Assembly: GCA_029863845.1 (NCBI GenBank)
Contig: JAOTUO010000005.1
Span: 1-32,456, forward strand
DNA length: 32,456 nucleotides
Source: Myxococcales bacterium
GTDB lineage: Bacteria; Myxococcota_A; UBA9160; SMWR01
Reading direction: 5' to 3'
The translations under genes and the position numbers were made by a program. Shown piece by piece: positions 18,343 through 30,209 of the stretch. How positions within the stretch are numbered: the first letter of the stretch is position 1; every line of letters begins with the position of its first letter. The notes beneath the pieces are model-generated. The model was not told where the DNA came from. It made no database searches and was given only the letters and a program-made list of their open reading frames with translations.

Positions 18343-19607
18343 CGCGGATCCGCCCCTTTCGCGCCCTGCGCTACGCCCCGGGACGGGTCGACCTGGATCG
18401 CGTGATCGCGCCGCCCTACGACGTGATCGCGCCCGGCGACCGCCCGAGCTACTACGATCGCGATCCCCACAACGCGATCCGCCTCACGCTCACTCGCGAG
18501 GTCGAGCAGGAGGCCACGACGGATTACGCGGAGATCCGACGGACGCTGGATGCCTGGCAGCGCAGCGCCGTGCTGGTCCGGGACCCGACCCCGGCCCTCT
18601 ACGGCCTGCGCCAGCGCTTTGTCGCGCCGGATGGGAGCTCCCGCGTCCGCGAGGCCTTCTTCGCGTTGCTGCACCTGGAGGACTACGCGCGACGCATCGT
18701 GCGCCCCCACGAACTCACGCTCGCGGGTCCGAAGGCGGACCGTCTGAAGCTGCTGCGCTCCGCACGCGCCAATCTGTCGAGCGTGCTGGTGCTCTACGAG
18801 GACCGGCAACGGGAGCTCGAGAGCGCCCTCGGCCGGGCGTTCGAGGCCGAGCCCGTCGCCGAGGCGCGCGACGCGTCGTGCACCCACACGCTGACGCGCC
18901 TGGAGGATCCCGCGCCGATCGAGGCGGTCTGCCGCTTCCTGTCGGAGCGGCCCGTCGTGATCGCCGACGGGCACCACCGCTACGAGACCGCGCTCCAGTA
19001 CCGCGACGAAAGCACAGGGGGCGGCGACGGTCCGCAGGATTGGATGCTGGCCTGCTTCGCCAACGCCTTCGCGCCGGGCAGTCTGCTGCTCCCGATCCAT
19101 CGGCTCATCCTCAAGAGCGCGGTGCCGACCGACGCCGCCTGGACCGAGCGGCTGCCCGGATGGACGGAAGGATCCGTGCCCATCCCGAGCGCGGAGGCGA
19201 TTCCCGCGCTCCTCGCCGAATGCCTGGCGCCGCTGAGTGACCGGCACGCCTTCGCCGCCGACGATGCCTCCGGGCGGCTGCGGATCTTCTCGAAGCCCCG
19301 GCCGGAGTCCGGGAAGGACGAGCTCACGGTGCGCGTGGTGCACCGCGACGTCATCGCGGGTGTGTTCGGACTGGACGCGGACGCCGTACGCGAGGGCGCC
19401 GTCGACTACCCGAAGGACGCGCTCCAGACGGCGCGCGACCTGCGCAGCGGCCGCGGCAGCGTCGCGCTCTATCTCAATCCGGTGGCGCCGGAGGACGTCT
19501 TTCGCGTCACGGCGGCGGGCGAGGTGATGCCGCAGAAGTCGACCTTCTTCTACCCGAAGTTGCCGACGGGCCTCGTCTTCCGGCTACTCGACGAGGACGC
19601 AGGGTGA
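18339..19607 (+). CDS. DUF1015 family protein, function unknown
   Basis: This 422-residue protein belongs to the DUF1015 family, recognised by RPFRALRYAPGRVDLDRVIAPPYDVI at the N-terminus, YYDRDPHNAIRLTL, the central IADGHHRYETALQYRDE and the C-terminal MPQKSTFFYPKLPTGLVF. It has no signal peptide or membrane segment and is probably a cytoplasmic enzyme; I will not assign an activity. The GTG at 18339 overlaps the tsaC stop. Its place between tsaC and dciA in a growth-related operon suggests a housekeeping role. Confidence 0.88.
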   Translation: MTRIRPFRALRYAPGRVDLDRVIAPPYDVIAPGDRPSYYDRDPHNAIRLTLTREVEQEATTDYAEIRRTLDAWQRSAVLVRDPTPALYGLRQRFVAPDGSSRVREAFFALLHLEDYARRIVRPHELTLAGPKADRLKLLRSARANLSSVLVLYEDRQRELESALGRAFEAEPVAEARDASCTHTLTRLEDPAPIEAVCRFLSERPVVIADGHHRYETALQYRDESTGGGDGPQDWMLACFANAFAPGSLLLPIHRLILKSAVPTDAAWTERLPGWTEGSVPIPSAEAIPALLAECLAPLSDRHAFAADDASGRLRIFSKPRPESGKDELTVRVVHRDVIAGVFGLDADAVREGAVDYPKDALQTARDLRSGRGSVALYLNPVAPEDVFRVTAAGEVMPQKSTFFYPKLPTGLVFRLLDEDAG

Positions 19608-19611
19608 CGCC

Positions 19612-19917
19612 GTGAGGCGGCGGTCGAACAGTCGCTTCGAAGCGATCGGCTCGCTCGTGCCCCGCGTGATGCGCGATCTCGGTCTCACCGAGACGGCGCG
19701 CGTGATGCGGATCGCGGAGCGCTGGGACGAGGCCGTGGGCCCTGAGATCGCGGACCACTGCCGGCCCACCGCGCTTCGGGGCGGCGTCCTGGAGGTGACC
19801 GTCGACTCCAGCGTCCGCTGTCAGGAGATCCAGCTGGCCAAGCCCCGGATCCTCGCGGCCCTGCGCCGCGTGCTGGGGGGAGACGCCCCCTCCGATCTGT
19901 GGCTGCGGTTGGGGTAG
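19612..19917 (+). CDS. dciA: DciA-like (DUF721) protein
   Basis: DUF721/DciA proteins interact with the replicative helicase DnaB and help load it in bacteria lacking DnaC or DnaI. The 101-residue product has the family core: VPRVMRDLGL, MRIAERWDEAVGPEIADHCRP, GGVLEVTVDSSVRCQEIQL and the RILAALRRVLG helix. It starts with GTG four bases after the DUF1015 stop. The family match is good; the helicase role is known for characterised members only. Confidence 0.82.
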   Translation: MRRRSNSRFEAIGSLVPRVMRDLGLTETARVMRIAERWDEAVGPEIADHCRPTALRGGVLEVTVDSSVRCQEIQLAKPRILAALRRVLGGDAPSDLWLRLG

Positions 19918-19927
19918 GATTCGGACC

Positions 19928-20185
19928 GTGGGTGACGGCGCACCTAGCGAACAGGGACCCACCCCGCAGCCGGGCCGGCCGGAGGGCCGGGACCCGCTCG
20001 GGGAGCGAAGCGGCGGCCAGAGCTGCGACTTCTGCGGCGAGATCGTGCCGCGGGTCCGGCGGGTGGCCCTCGACCAGGGCTACGAGCGGCTCCAGACCCG
20101 TCACGAGGTGCGCTACGCCTGTCCGAGGTGCTCGGAAGCCAAGGAGCAGCGCCGCATGGGCCTCGCGCCGCGGCGCCGCGGTTGA
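19928..20185 (+). CDS. Small zinc-ribbon protein, unknown
   Basis: This 85-residue protein has a low-complexity Gly/Pro-rich first third followed by a zinc-ribbon-like core: CDFCGE near residue 33 and CPRCSE near residue 68, separated by a basic segment (IVPRVRRVALDQGYERLQTR), ending in a basic tail. Two CXXC pairs about 32 residues apart could bind one zinc. The GTG at 19928 has an AGGA Shine-Dalgarno that begins inside the dciA stop. I do not recognise a named family. It could bind RNA or a ribosomal component, but that is a guess based on the basic charge and location. Confidence 0.7.
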   Translation: MGDGAPSEQGPTPQPGRPEGRDPLGERSGGQSCDFCGEIVPRVRRVALDQGYERLQTRHEVRYACPRCSEAKEQRRMGLAPRRRG

Positions 20186-20210
20186 CCCCCCCACGCGACT
20201 CGCCTAGCTT
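20182..20210 (+). promoter_or_regulatory. Promoter for the rpsP-khpA-rimM-trmD-rplS operon
   Basis: TTGACC (20182-20187), a 17-base spacer and TAGCTT (20205-20210) lie just before rpsP. The -35 overlaps the stop codon of the zinc-ribbon gene. The -10 is identical to the one proposed for thiSGE. A GGAGG lies in the leader at 20236-20240. Confidence 0.6.
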
Positions 20211-20252
20211 TCGCGCCGCTTTCCCCCGTTACCCCGGAGGGTTCCCCGAGTC

Positions 20253-20513
20253 GTGGTGAAGATCCGCCTTGCGCGCGTGGGTGCCAAGAAGCGCCCCTTC
20301 TACCGCGTCGTCGCCATCGACGAGCGACGCCCGCGGGACGGCCGAGCCCTCGAGTTTCTGGGGACCTACGACCCGCGTCTCCAGGGCGAGCAGGTCGATC
20401 TCAAGACCGAGCGCATCGAGGCGTGGCTCGCCCAGGGCGCCCAGCTCACCCCGACGGTCCGCTCGCTGGTGCGGCGGGCGCGGAAGCGCGGCGCGGGAGC
20501 AGCCGCACAATGA
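20253..20513 (+). CDS. rpsP: 30S ribosomal protein bS16
   Basis: bS16 is an early-assembly protein of the 30S 5' domain. The 86-residue product begins [20 protein letters not shown], diagnostic of bS16, and continues with FLGTYDP and a basic C-terminus ([11 protein letters not shown]). It starts with tandem GTG codons; the first, at 20253, is used here. The GGAGG is 12 bases upstream, a long spacing. Its stop overlaps the khpA start (ATGA). Confidence 0.97.
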   Translation: MVKIRLARVGAKKRPFYRVVAIDERRPRDGRALEFLGTYDPRLQGEQVDLKTERIEAWLAQGAQLTPTVRSLVRRARKRGAGAAAQ

Positions 20514-20749
20514 CGGCCGAACGCCCCAAACCGGCCGATCTGATCGAGTTCATCGCGAAGGTCATCACGTCCCACCCCGACGACGTCGTCGTCAACGTCC
20601 GCGACGGCGGCCGCCTGCTCGAGCTGGAGACGGCGCCGGACGACCGCGGGAGGGTCATCGGTCGTCAGGGCCGCGTGGCCAAGGCGATGCGCGCGGTGCT
20701 CGGAGCGTCGCGCCATGGAGAGAACTGCCGCCTCGACATCGTCGACTGA
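20510..20749 (+). CDS. khpA: KH-domain RNA-binding protein KhpA
   Basis: KhpA is a small single-KH-domain RNA-binding protein, usually encoded between rpsP and rimM. The 79-residue product has [22 protein letters not shown] and the KH GXXG loop within [16 protein letters not shown]. The true start is the ATG at 20510 overlapping the rpsP stop; the track's longer frame begins inside rpsP. Its 3' end overlaps rimM by 35 bases. Partner KhpB is not in this window. Confidence 0.95.
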   Translation: MTAERPKPADLIEFIAKVITSHPDDVVVNVRDGGRLLELETAPDDRGRVIGRQGRVAKAMRAVLGASRHGENCRLDIVD

Positions 20750-21275
20750 CCCCCGCTTCGTGGCCCTGGGCAGCGTGGTCGGGGCCCACGGGCTGCGCGG
20801 TCAGCTGCGGGTCCGGTACTTCGGCAACGGGCCGGACGAGCTGCTGAGGCAAGAGCGCCTCGTCTTGGGCGAGAGCGAGCGCGATCCCGAGGCCGTGGAG
20901 TTCGAAGTCGTGAGCGCCGCAGCGGGGCGGCGCGGAGAGGTTCGCATTGGGCTGGTCGGCGTCGCGAATCGCGATGCGGCGGAGCGGCTGCGAGGTCGCC
21001 TGGTGATGACGGGTCCGGAGGCGCTCGAGCCGCTGCCCCCGGGCGAGTACTACGGCTACCAGCTCCTGGGCTGCCGGGTGGAAGGAGACGACGGGCGCGA
21101 AATCGGGGTGGTGCGCGGCATCTGGCCGACCGGCGAAACCGACGTGCTGGTGATCGAGGGCGAAGGAGGCGTCGAGCACTTGATCCCGGCGGCGCGGGAC
21201 CTGCTGCGGGAGGTGGACATCGAAAGCCGTCGCATCGTGGTCGAGGTGATCCCCGGGCTCCTCGAACCCGCCTGA
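20715..21275 (+). CDS. rimM: Ribosome maturation factor RimM
   Basis: RimM assists maturation of the 30S head domain. The 186-residue product has the N-terminal beta-barrel motif VALGSVVGAHGLRGQLRV and the C-terminal PRC barrel (GEYYGYQLLGCRV, VLVIEGEGGVEHLIPAARDL, VVEVIPGLLE). The ATG at 20715 overlaps khpA by 35 bases but is supported by a GGAG seven bases upstream; starting at GTG 20760 would remove the overlap but lacks a ribosome binding site. It sits in the conserved order rpsP-khpA-rimM-trmD-rplS. Confidence 0.96.
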   Translation: MERTAASTSSTDPRFVALGSVVGAHGLRGQLRVRYFGNGPDELLRQERLVLGESERDPEAVEFEVVSAAAGRRGEVRIGLVGVANRDAAERLRGRLVMTGPEALEPLPPGEYYGYQLLGCRVEGDDGREIGVVRGIWPTGETDVLVIEGEGGVEHLIPAARDLLREVDIESRRIVVEVIPGLLEPA

Positions 21276-21287
21276 GGGGCGAAGGGG

Positions 21288-21998
21288 ATGCTTCGGATCG
21301 ACGTGATCACCATCTTTCCGGGGCTCTTCGACGCCTTCCTTCGGGAATCGCTCGTGGGAATCGCGGTCCGGAGGGATCTCGTGCGGATCGCGGTGCACGA
21401 TCTGCGACAATGGACGGCGGATCGGCACCACAGCGTCGACGATGCGCCGTACGGTGGCGGCCCGGGCATGGTGATGAAGCCCGAGCCGCTGGTGGCGGCG
21501 GTCGAGGCGCTCGCCGGCCCCAAGGGGCCGGAGCGACGTGCGCGGGTGGTGCTGCTGTCGCCGCAGGGTCGAAGGCTCGACCAGGCGGGGCTCGGGGATC
21601 TGGCGCAAGAGGAGCATCTGGTGCTGGTCTGCGGTCGCTACGAGGGAGTCGATCAGCGCGCCATCGATCTGGCGGTGGACGCGGAGTTCTCGATCGGCGA
21701 CTACGTGCTTTCGGGCGGCGAGGTGCCCGCCATGGCTGTGATCGAGGGGAGCGTGCGCCTCCTGCCCGGCGTGCTGGGAAACCCCGAGTCGGCGAGCAGC
21801 GAGTCGTTTCAGCGCGGACTGCTGGAAGGTCCCCAGTACACGCGCCCCGCGGAGTTCCGCGGTCTGAAGGTGCCCGAGGTGCTCTGCGGCGGAGACCACG
21901 CCGCGATCGCCCGCTGGCGCGCCGAGCGGGCCGGCGAGTTCACCCGGCGTCGTCGCCCGGATCTGCTCGGGTCCGAACGCAAAGAGGATGAGTCATGA
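21288..21998 (+). CDS. trmD: tRNA (guanine-N1)-methyltransferase TrmD
   Basis: TrmD makes m1G37 in tRNAs, preventing +1 frameshifting, using SAM in a trefoil-knot fold. The 236-residue product has [65 protein letters not shown] and the C-terminal [16 protein letters not shown]. All are TrmD signatures including the knot residues. It starts with ATG twelve bases after rimM, and its stop overlaps the rplS start (ATGA). Confidence 0.98.
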   Translation: MLRIDVITIFPGLFDAFLRESLVGIAVRRDLVRIAVHDLRQWTADRHHSVDDAPYGGGPGMVMKPEPLVAAVEALAGPKGPERRARVVLLSPQGRRLDQAGLGDLAQEEHLVLVCGRYEGVDQRAIDLAVDAEFSIGDYVLSGGEVPAMAVIEGSVRLLPGVLGNPESASSESFQRGLLEGPQYTRPAEFRGLKVPEVLCGGDHAAIARWRAERAGEFTRRRRPDLLGSERKEDES

Positions 21999-22468
21999 AC
22001 CACATGGATGCCGTGTTTCGGGAGGCCCCTCGCAGGGATCTCCCGCCGTTCCGTTCGGGCGACACCGTTCGGGTGCACGTGAGGATCCGGGAAGGCGACA
22101 AGGAGCGGATCCAGGTCTTCGAAGGCGTCGTGATCAGCCGGCGTGGCGGCGGCCGGTCGGCGACGTTCACGGTCCGGAAGGTGTCCTACGGAGTCGGCGT
22201 GGAGCGGGTGTTCCCCGTCGAGTCGCCGACGGTGACGCGCATCGAGATCAAGCAGCGCGGTCACGTGCGGCGCGCCCGCCTCTACTACCTGCGCGAGCTG
22301 AAAGGCAAGAAGGCGCGCCTGCGCACCAAGATCCGCGATCTGAGCGCTCTCATCGTGCCGGACGAAGCCGCCCCCGGAACCGCCGACGAGGCGGTCGCCC
22401 TCGAGGAAGCCCGGGCCGCCGCCGAAGCCGCCACCGACGCCCCGGCGGAGTCGCCCGAGAAGCCCTAA
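21995..22468 (+). CDS. rplS: 50S ribosomal protein bL19, with acidic C-terminal extension
   Basis: bL19 lies at the 30S-50S interface. The core (residues 1-120) has [46 protein letters not shown] and [18 protein letters not shown], all typical. The usual length is about 115-120 residues; this protein has 157, the extra 37 being Ala/Glu-rich and acidic. The extension is in frame and ends next to yraN, whose stop overlaps by four bases from the other strand. The function of the tail is unknown. Confidence 0.96.
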   Translation: MNHMDAVFREAPRRDLPPFRSGDTVRVHVRIREGDKERIQVFEGVVISRRGGGRSATFTVRKVSYGVGVERVFPVESPTVTRIEIKQRGHVRRARLYYLRELKGKKARLRTKIRDLSALIVPDEAAPGTADEAVALEEARAAAEAATDAPAESPEKP

Positions 22469-22845
22469 CCGTTGGCGTCGAAGGCGCCCTCGATGTGGCG
22501 TACCCGCCAGCCGTCGCCCGTGCCTCCGGCGGCGGGCTCGCACGCGATCACGTCGAAGCGCATGCGGCGGGCGAGGCCGGGATGCGCGCGCAGCCAGGCG
22601 GCCGCGGCGCGAACGAGGCGCGCCTGCCGGTGCGCGTCCACCGCCGCCTCGGGGGCGCCGAGGGCGCGGGAGCGCCGGGTCTTCACCTCGGCGAACACCA
22701 CGAGGCGGCCGCGCCGCGCGACGATGTCGATCTCGACTCCGCCCGCCCGAACGTTTCGATCGACGATGCGATAACCTCGCTGCGCGAGGTACGCCGCGGC
22801 CCGGACTTCGCCGGCGGCTCCGAGGGCGCGTCGGTCTCGGCTCAT
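22465..22845 (-). CDS. YraN/UPF0102 family nuclease-like protein
   Basis: This 126-residue protein belongs to UPF0102 (YraN), which has a PD-(D/E)XK nuclease-like fold. It has [22 protein letters not shown], then the presumed catalytic [23 protein letters not shown] with Glu, Asp and the EVK triad. The biochemical role is not well established. In many proteobacteria yraN follows rplS and rnhB on the same strand; here it is convergent, overlapping rplS by four bases, and rnhB is absent from the window. Confidence 0.9.
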   Translation of the reverse strand: MSRDRRALGAAGEVRAAAYLAQRGYRIVDRNVRAGGVEIDIVARRGRLVVFAEVKTRRSRALGAPEAAVDAHRQARLVRAAAAWLRAHPGLARRMRFDVIACEPAAGGTGDGWRVRHIEGAFDANG

Positions 22846-22914
22846 CGGGAATCTCCCCGGGACCGGGGCGCCGGCAGCGTAGCGTACCCGCGCAGGGGGC
22901 CGGCAGGGCCCGAG

Positions 22915-22943
22915 GCCGCGCAGCGAGCCGAAGGCGAACGCAG
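22915..22943. repeat. Fragment of the dispersed repeat family
   Basis: The core GCAGCGAGCCGAAGGCGAAC and its flanks match 27 of 29 bases of the internal part of copy A (11758-11786). It lies in the 113-base divergent gap between yraN and mtnP, without the terminal inverted repeats. The rest of that gap shows no convincing promoter. Confidence 0.6.
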
Positions 22944-22958
22944 TCGGACGGGAGACGC

Positions 22959-23872
<914 letters not shown>

Positions 23873-23876
<4 letters not shown>

Positions 23877-24400
23877 CCATCAAGTCGCTGATCCGCACCA
23901 TCCCGGACTACCCGAAGCGGGGCGTCCTGTTTCGCGACATCACGACGCTGCTCCAGGATCCGCAGGGAATGCGGGCGGCGGTGGAGCAGCTCGCCGGGCC
24001 GTTCCGGGGCCTCGGCATCCAGAAGGTCGCGGGGATCGAGGCGCGCGGCTTCATCCTCGGCGGCGCCGTCGCCGTCGCCCTCGGCGCGGGCTTCGTGCTC
24101 GTGCGCAAGAAGGGGAAGCTGCCCTGGGACACCATCGGCGCCGATTACGACCTGGAGTACGGAAGTGACGGCGTCGAGATCCACACCGACACGATCGGCT
24201 CGGGCGAGCGCGTCCTGGTGGTGGACGACCTGATCGCCACGGGCGGCACCGCCGAGGCCACGATCCGCATCGTCGAGCGGGTCGGGGGCACGGTCGCGGG
24301 CTGCGCCGTCGTCATCGACCTCCCCGACCTCGGGGGCCGCCGGCGCATCGAAGCCACCGGACATACGCTGGTGTCGCTGTGCGAGTTCGCGGGAGAGTAG
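23873..24400 (+). CDS. apt: Adenine phosphoribosyltransferase
   Basis: Apt converts adenine and PRPP to AMP. The 175-residue product has the N-terminal IRTIPDYPKRGVLFRDITTLL, VAGIEARGFILGGAVA, FVLVRKKGKLPW and the PRPP-binding loop VLVVDDLIATGGTAEA. The length and motifs are typical. It is translationally coupled to mtnP and 13 bases upstream of mtnA, forming a salvage unit for both halves of methylthioadenosine. Confidence 0.97.
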
Positions 24401-24413
24401 CTCCCCGCCCGCC

Positions 24414-25514
<1,101 letters not shown>

Positions 25515-25516
25515 CC

Positions 25517-26353
25517 TTGGGTGAACTCCACGTCGTCGCGACGCCGATCGGGAACCTGGAAGACGTGACGCTCCGGGCGCTACGGGTGCTGGGCGAGGCC
25601 GATCTGGTGCTGGCCGAGGACACGCGGCGCACGCGCGTGCTCTGCGATCGCCACGGCGTGAAGGCGCGCCCCGTCTCGCTCCACGCGCACAACGAGGCGG
25701 CGCGCGTCGAGAAGACCCTGGCCGTGCTCGCGCGGGGCGGGTCCGTGGCCCTCGTATCGGATGCGGGAACGCCGCTGATCTCGGACCCCGGCGAACGGCT
25801 GGTGGCGGCCGCCGTGGCCGCCGGGCACCGCGTCACCCCGGTGCCCGGGGCCTCCGCCGTCGTGAGCGCCCTGGCGGTCGCCGGACTGCCGGCGTCCCCG
25901 TTCACGTTCCTGGGCTTCCTGCCCCGGCGCGCCGGCGCGCGCGATGCCCTCCTCGAGGGCCTGCGGGAGCGTCCCGAGACGCTGGTGCTCTTCGAATCGC
26001 CGCGCCGCGTGGCCGCGACGTTGCGCCGCTGCGCGGAGATCCTGGGTCCGCGGCCGGCTTGCGTGGCGCGCGAGCTGACCAAGCTCCACGAAGAGGTGCT
26101 GCGGGGCCCGCTTCCCGACCTCGCGGAGCGCTGCGCCGCGGGAGCGCGCGGGGAGATCACGATCGTGATCGGCGGGGCGGGGCGCGCCGCCGCGCCCGAT
26201 CCGGCGGAGATCGACGCGGCGATCCGGGCGGGATTCGCCGCCGGCGAGAGCGCGCGCGCCATCGCCGCCCGGCTCGCCCGCGCCGCCGGCTTCTCGCGGC
26301 GCGCCGTCTACAACCGCGCCCTCGCCCTCCGGCGCGAAACCAAGTCCACGTAG
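25517..26353 (+). CDS. rsmI: 16S rRNA (cytidine(1402)-2'-O)-methyltransferase
   Basis: RsmI 2'-O-methylates C1402 in the 30S decoding centre. The 278-residue tetrapyrrole-methylase-like protein has LHVVATPIGNLEDVTLRAL, DLVLAEDTRRTRVLCDRHG, VALVSDAGTPLISDPGERLV, VTPVPGASAVVSAL and FTFLGFLPRR. It begins with TTG two bases after the mtnA stop, so it is probably cotranscribed with the mtn genes although unrelated in function. The repeat region begins about 30 bases after its stop. Confidence 0.96.
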   Translation: MGELHVVATPIGNLEDVTLRALRVLGEADLVLAEDTRRTRVLCDRHGVKARPVSLHAHNEAARVEKTLAVLARGGSVALVSDAGTPLISDPGERLVAAAVAAGHRVTPVPGASAVVSALAVAGLPASPFTFLGFLPRRAGARDALLEGLRERPETLVLFESPRRVAATLRRCAEILGPRPACVARELTKLHEEVLRGPLPDLAERCAAGARGEITIVIGGAGRAAAPDPAEIDAAIRAGFAAGESARAIAARLARAAGFSRRAVYNRALALRRETKST

Positions 26354-26383
26354 CACGTCCGATACAAGCCAGTGCGATGCGAC

Positions 26384-26857
26384 GGCCGGGGCCGAGGGCG
26401 ATCCCGCAGCGAAATCAAGCGCAGGCCGCCCTCGATCTCCGTGCGGCGACCCGTCCCGCCCGGGTGATTTCCTGTCCGCAAACCTCGCCGCTCGTTGGCG
26501 GCCGAGCCATTCGCGGAGGGATCGCCCTCGGCCCCGGCCGCCCGGCTACCTGTCCAGCAGTTGGCGGCCGAGCCATTCGCGGAGGGATCGCCGTCGATCC
26601 CGGCCGCCTGGCTACCTGTCGAGCAGTTGGCGGCCGAGCCACTCGCGGAGGGATCGCCGTCGATCCCGGCCGCCTGGCTACCTGTCGAGAAGTTGGCGGC
26701 CGAGCCATTCGCGGAGGGATCGCTCTCGGCCCCGGCCGCCCGGCCACCTGCCCAGGCCGAGCCATTCGCGGAGGGATCGCCCTCGGCCCCGGCCGCCCGG
26801 CGACCTGCCCGGGCCGAGCCATTCGCGGAGGGATCGCCTTCGGCCCCGGCCGGCTAC
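26384..26857. repeat. Palindromic repeat region (copy B) with a six-unit array filling the rsmI-ligA gap
   Basis: This accounts for the 504-base gene-free gap. The left arm (26384-26430) contains GGCCGAGGGCGATCCC then GCAGCGAAATCAAGCGCAGG, matching copy A. From 26495 there are six units starting at 26495, 26561, 26627, 26693, 26755 and 26812, of 66, 66, 66, 62, 57 and about 46 bases. Each holds GGCCGAGCCATTCGCGGAGG and ends near CGGCCGCC, so each is itself a palindrome (GGCGGCCG...CGGCCGCC in the complete units). Unit 1 ends with the exact reverse complement of the 22-bp left terminus. Units 2 and 3 share a variant with an inner GGGATCG-CCGT-CGATCCC hairpin. The last unit runs into the ligA stop. 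Spacers are conserved, so it is not CRISPR. Confidence 0.85.
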
Positions 26858-28978
<2,121 letters not shown>

Positions 28979-29019
28979 TTACCACCTGGGCCGGCGTGCT
29001 GGGCAGCGAAGGGGGCGGG

Positions 29020-30207
29020 ATGAGCCAGGCCGCGGAGTGGGAGAGGAGCGCCGAGCCCGACGACACGCTCGTCCGCCACCTCGCCGCGGCCATGTCGGAC
29101 GGGCTCGCCTGGGTCCGAAACCGGCGGATCGAGTGGGTGAACGCGCGCCTGATCGAGATGTCGGGGGTGCAGTCCGCCGAAGTGCTGGTGGGCGTACCCC
29201 TGGGCGACGCCTTCGCCGACACGGGCAGCGGCCGGCCCGACCCCACCGCTCCGCGGGCCGTGGAGTGCGCGCTGACCCGCCCCGACGGCCAGCGGCGCTC
29301 CGTGATCTGCCGCCCGGCCGGTCTGGAGCCCTTCGCTGCGGCCGAGGTCTGGCTGATCCAGGACGTGACCCACGTCCGGCAGGTGGAGCAGGAGCTGTTG
29401 CGCGCGGGCCAGGATCTGCATCGTGGCAATCGCGAGCTGGCGACGCTCCGCGAGCGCTTGCGCAGCGAGCAGGCCGAACGCGAGGAGCTGCTCACGGTGG
29501 TGAGCCACGAGCTGTGCACTCCACTCACCGTGATCGGAGGCTACAACCGGCTCCTGCTCACCGAGGAGGTGGGACCCCTCACCGAGGAGCAGCGGGGCTT
29601 CCTCGAAGAGAGCACGAAGAGCTGCGAGCGCCTGAACCGTTTCATCGGCAACCTGCTGGCGGCCTCTCGCGAGGCGAAGGGCGGCGATGTCCTGGAGGTG
29701 TGCCACGGTTCTCTGGCCGAGGCGATCGACGGCGTGCTGGAGCTGCTGCGGCCGCTGCTCGAGGATCGCGACCTGCGCTTGCGCATCGACGTGGCCCCCG
29801 ACGCCCGTCTCGCTCGCTTCGATCGCCTGCGGGTCGGGCAGATCCTGACGAACCTCGTCGGCAACGCGATCAAGTACTCGAGCCCCGGCGCGACGATCGA
29901 GATCGAGACCCGTGTGCCGCCCCCCGGCGCGCCCTCGGAACGGCGTTTCGTCGAGGTGCGCGTGTCCGACGACGGGCCGGGCGTGGAGCCGAAGGATCGC
30001 GAGCGCATCTTCGAGCCCTACGTGCGGGCCGGCGACGAGGCCCGCGCCGGGGGCCTCGGCCTCGGGCTCGCGATCTGCCGACGCCTGGTCGAGGCCCACG
30101 GCGGGACGATCGGCGTCTCGGACCGACCGGGCGGCGGCGCCCGCTTCACCTTCACCCTGCCGATGGGTGGCGACGAGCCGCCCCCCGGCGACGCGAGCGA
30201 GGCCTAG
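29020..30207 (+). CDS. Soluble PAS-type sensor histidine kinase
   Basis: This 395-residue kinase has no membrane segment, so it should sense a cytoplasmic signal. An N-terminal PAS-like domain (about residues 20-120: AMSDGLAWVRNRRIEWVNARL) is followed by a coiled-coil linker, a HisKA domain with the phosphoacceptor His163 in VVSHELCTPLTVIGG, and a HATPase_c domain with N box NLVGNAIKYSS, G1 VSDDGPGV and G2 GGLGLGLAICRRLVEAHGG. The usual HELRTPL Arg is Cys here. The ATG at 29020 has a purine-rich GGGGGCGGG upstream. Three bases separate it from the response regulator start, so they are a cognate pair. The signal is unknown. Confidence 0.92.
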   Translation: MSQAAEWERSAEPDDTLVRHLAAAMSDGLAWVRNRRIEWVNARLIEMSGVQSAEVLVGVPLGDAFADTGSGRPDPTAPRAVECALTRPDGQRRSVICRPAGLEPFAAAEVWLIQDVTHVRQVEQELLRAGQDLHRGNRELATLRERLRSEQAEREELLTVVSHELCTPLTVIGGYNRLLLTEEVGPLTEEQRGFLEESTKSCERLNRFIGNLLAASREAKGGDVLEVCHGSLAEAIDGVLELLRPLLEDRDLRLRIDVAPDARLARFDRLRVGQILTNLVGNAIKYSSPGATIEIETRVPPPGAPSERRFVEVRVSDDGPGVEPKDRERIFEPYVRAGDEARAGGLGLGLAICRRLVEAHGGTIGVSDRPGGGARFTFTLPMGGDEPPPGDASEA

Positions 30208-30209
30208 TC

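Noticed and set aside
19928-20185. Trm112-like partner for the Trm9-like methyltransferase
   Set aside because: Only two CXXC pairs are present and no other Trm112 features; it lies in an unrelated operon.
22846-22958. SAM or purine riboswitch upstream of mtnP
   Set aside because: The gap is short, holds a repeat fragment and shows no conserved riboswitch core.
26495-26857. CRISPR-like periodic array
   Set aside because: The spacers are nearly identical between units, the unit itself is a long palindrome, and no cas gene is present; it is a tandem repeat.
26415-26857. Minus-strand repeat ORF (ARPPTAGQVAGRPGPRAIPP)
   Set aside because: It is continuous with a frame antisense to rsmI or out of frame with ligA and has no independent start signal; the openness is explained by repeat length.
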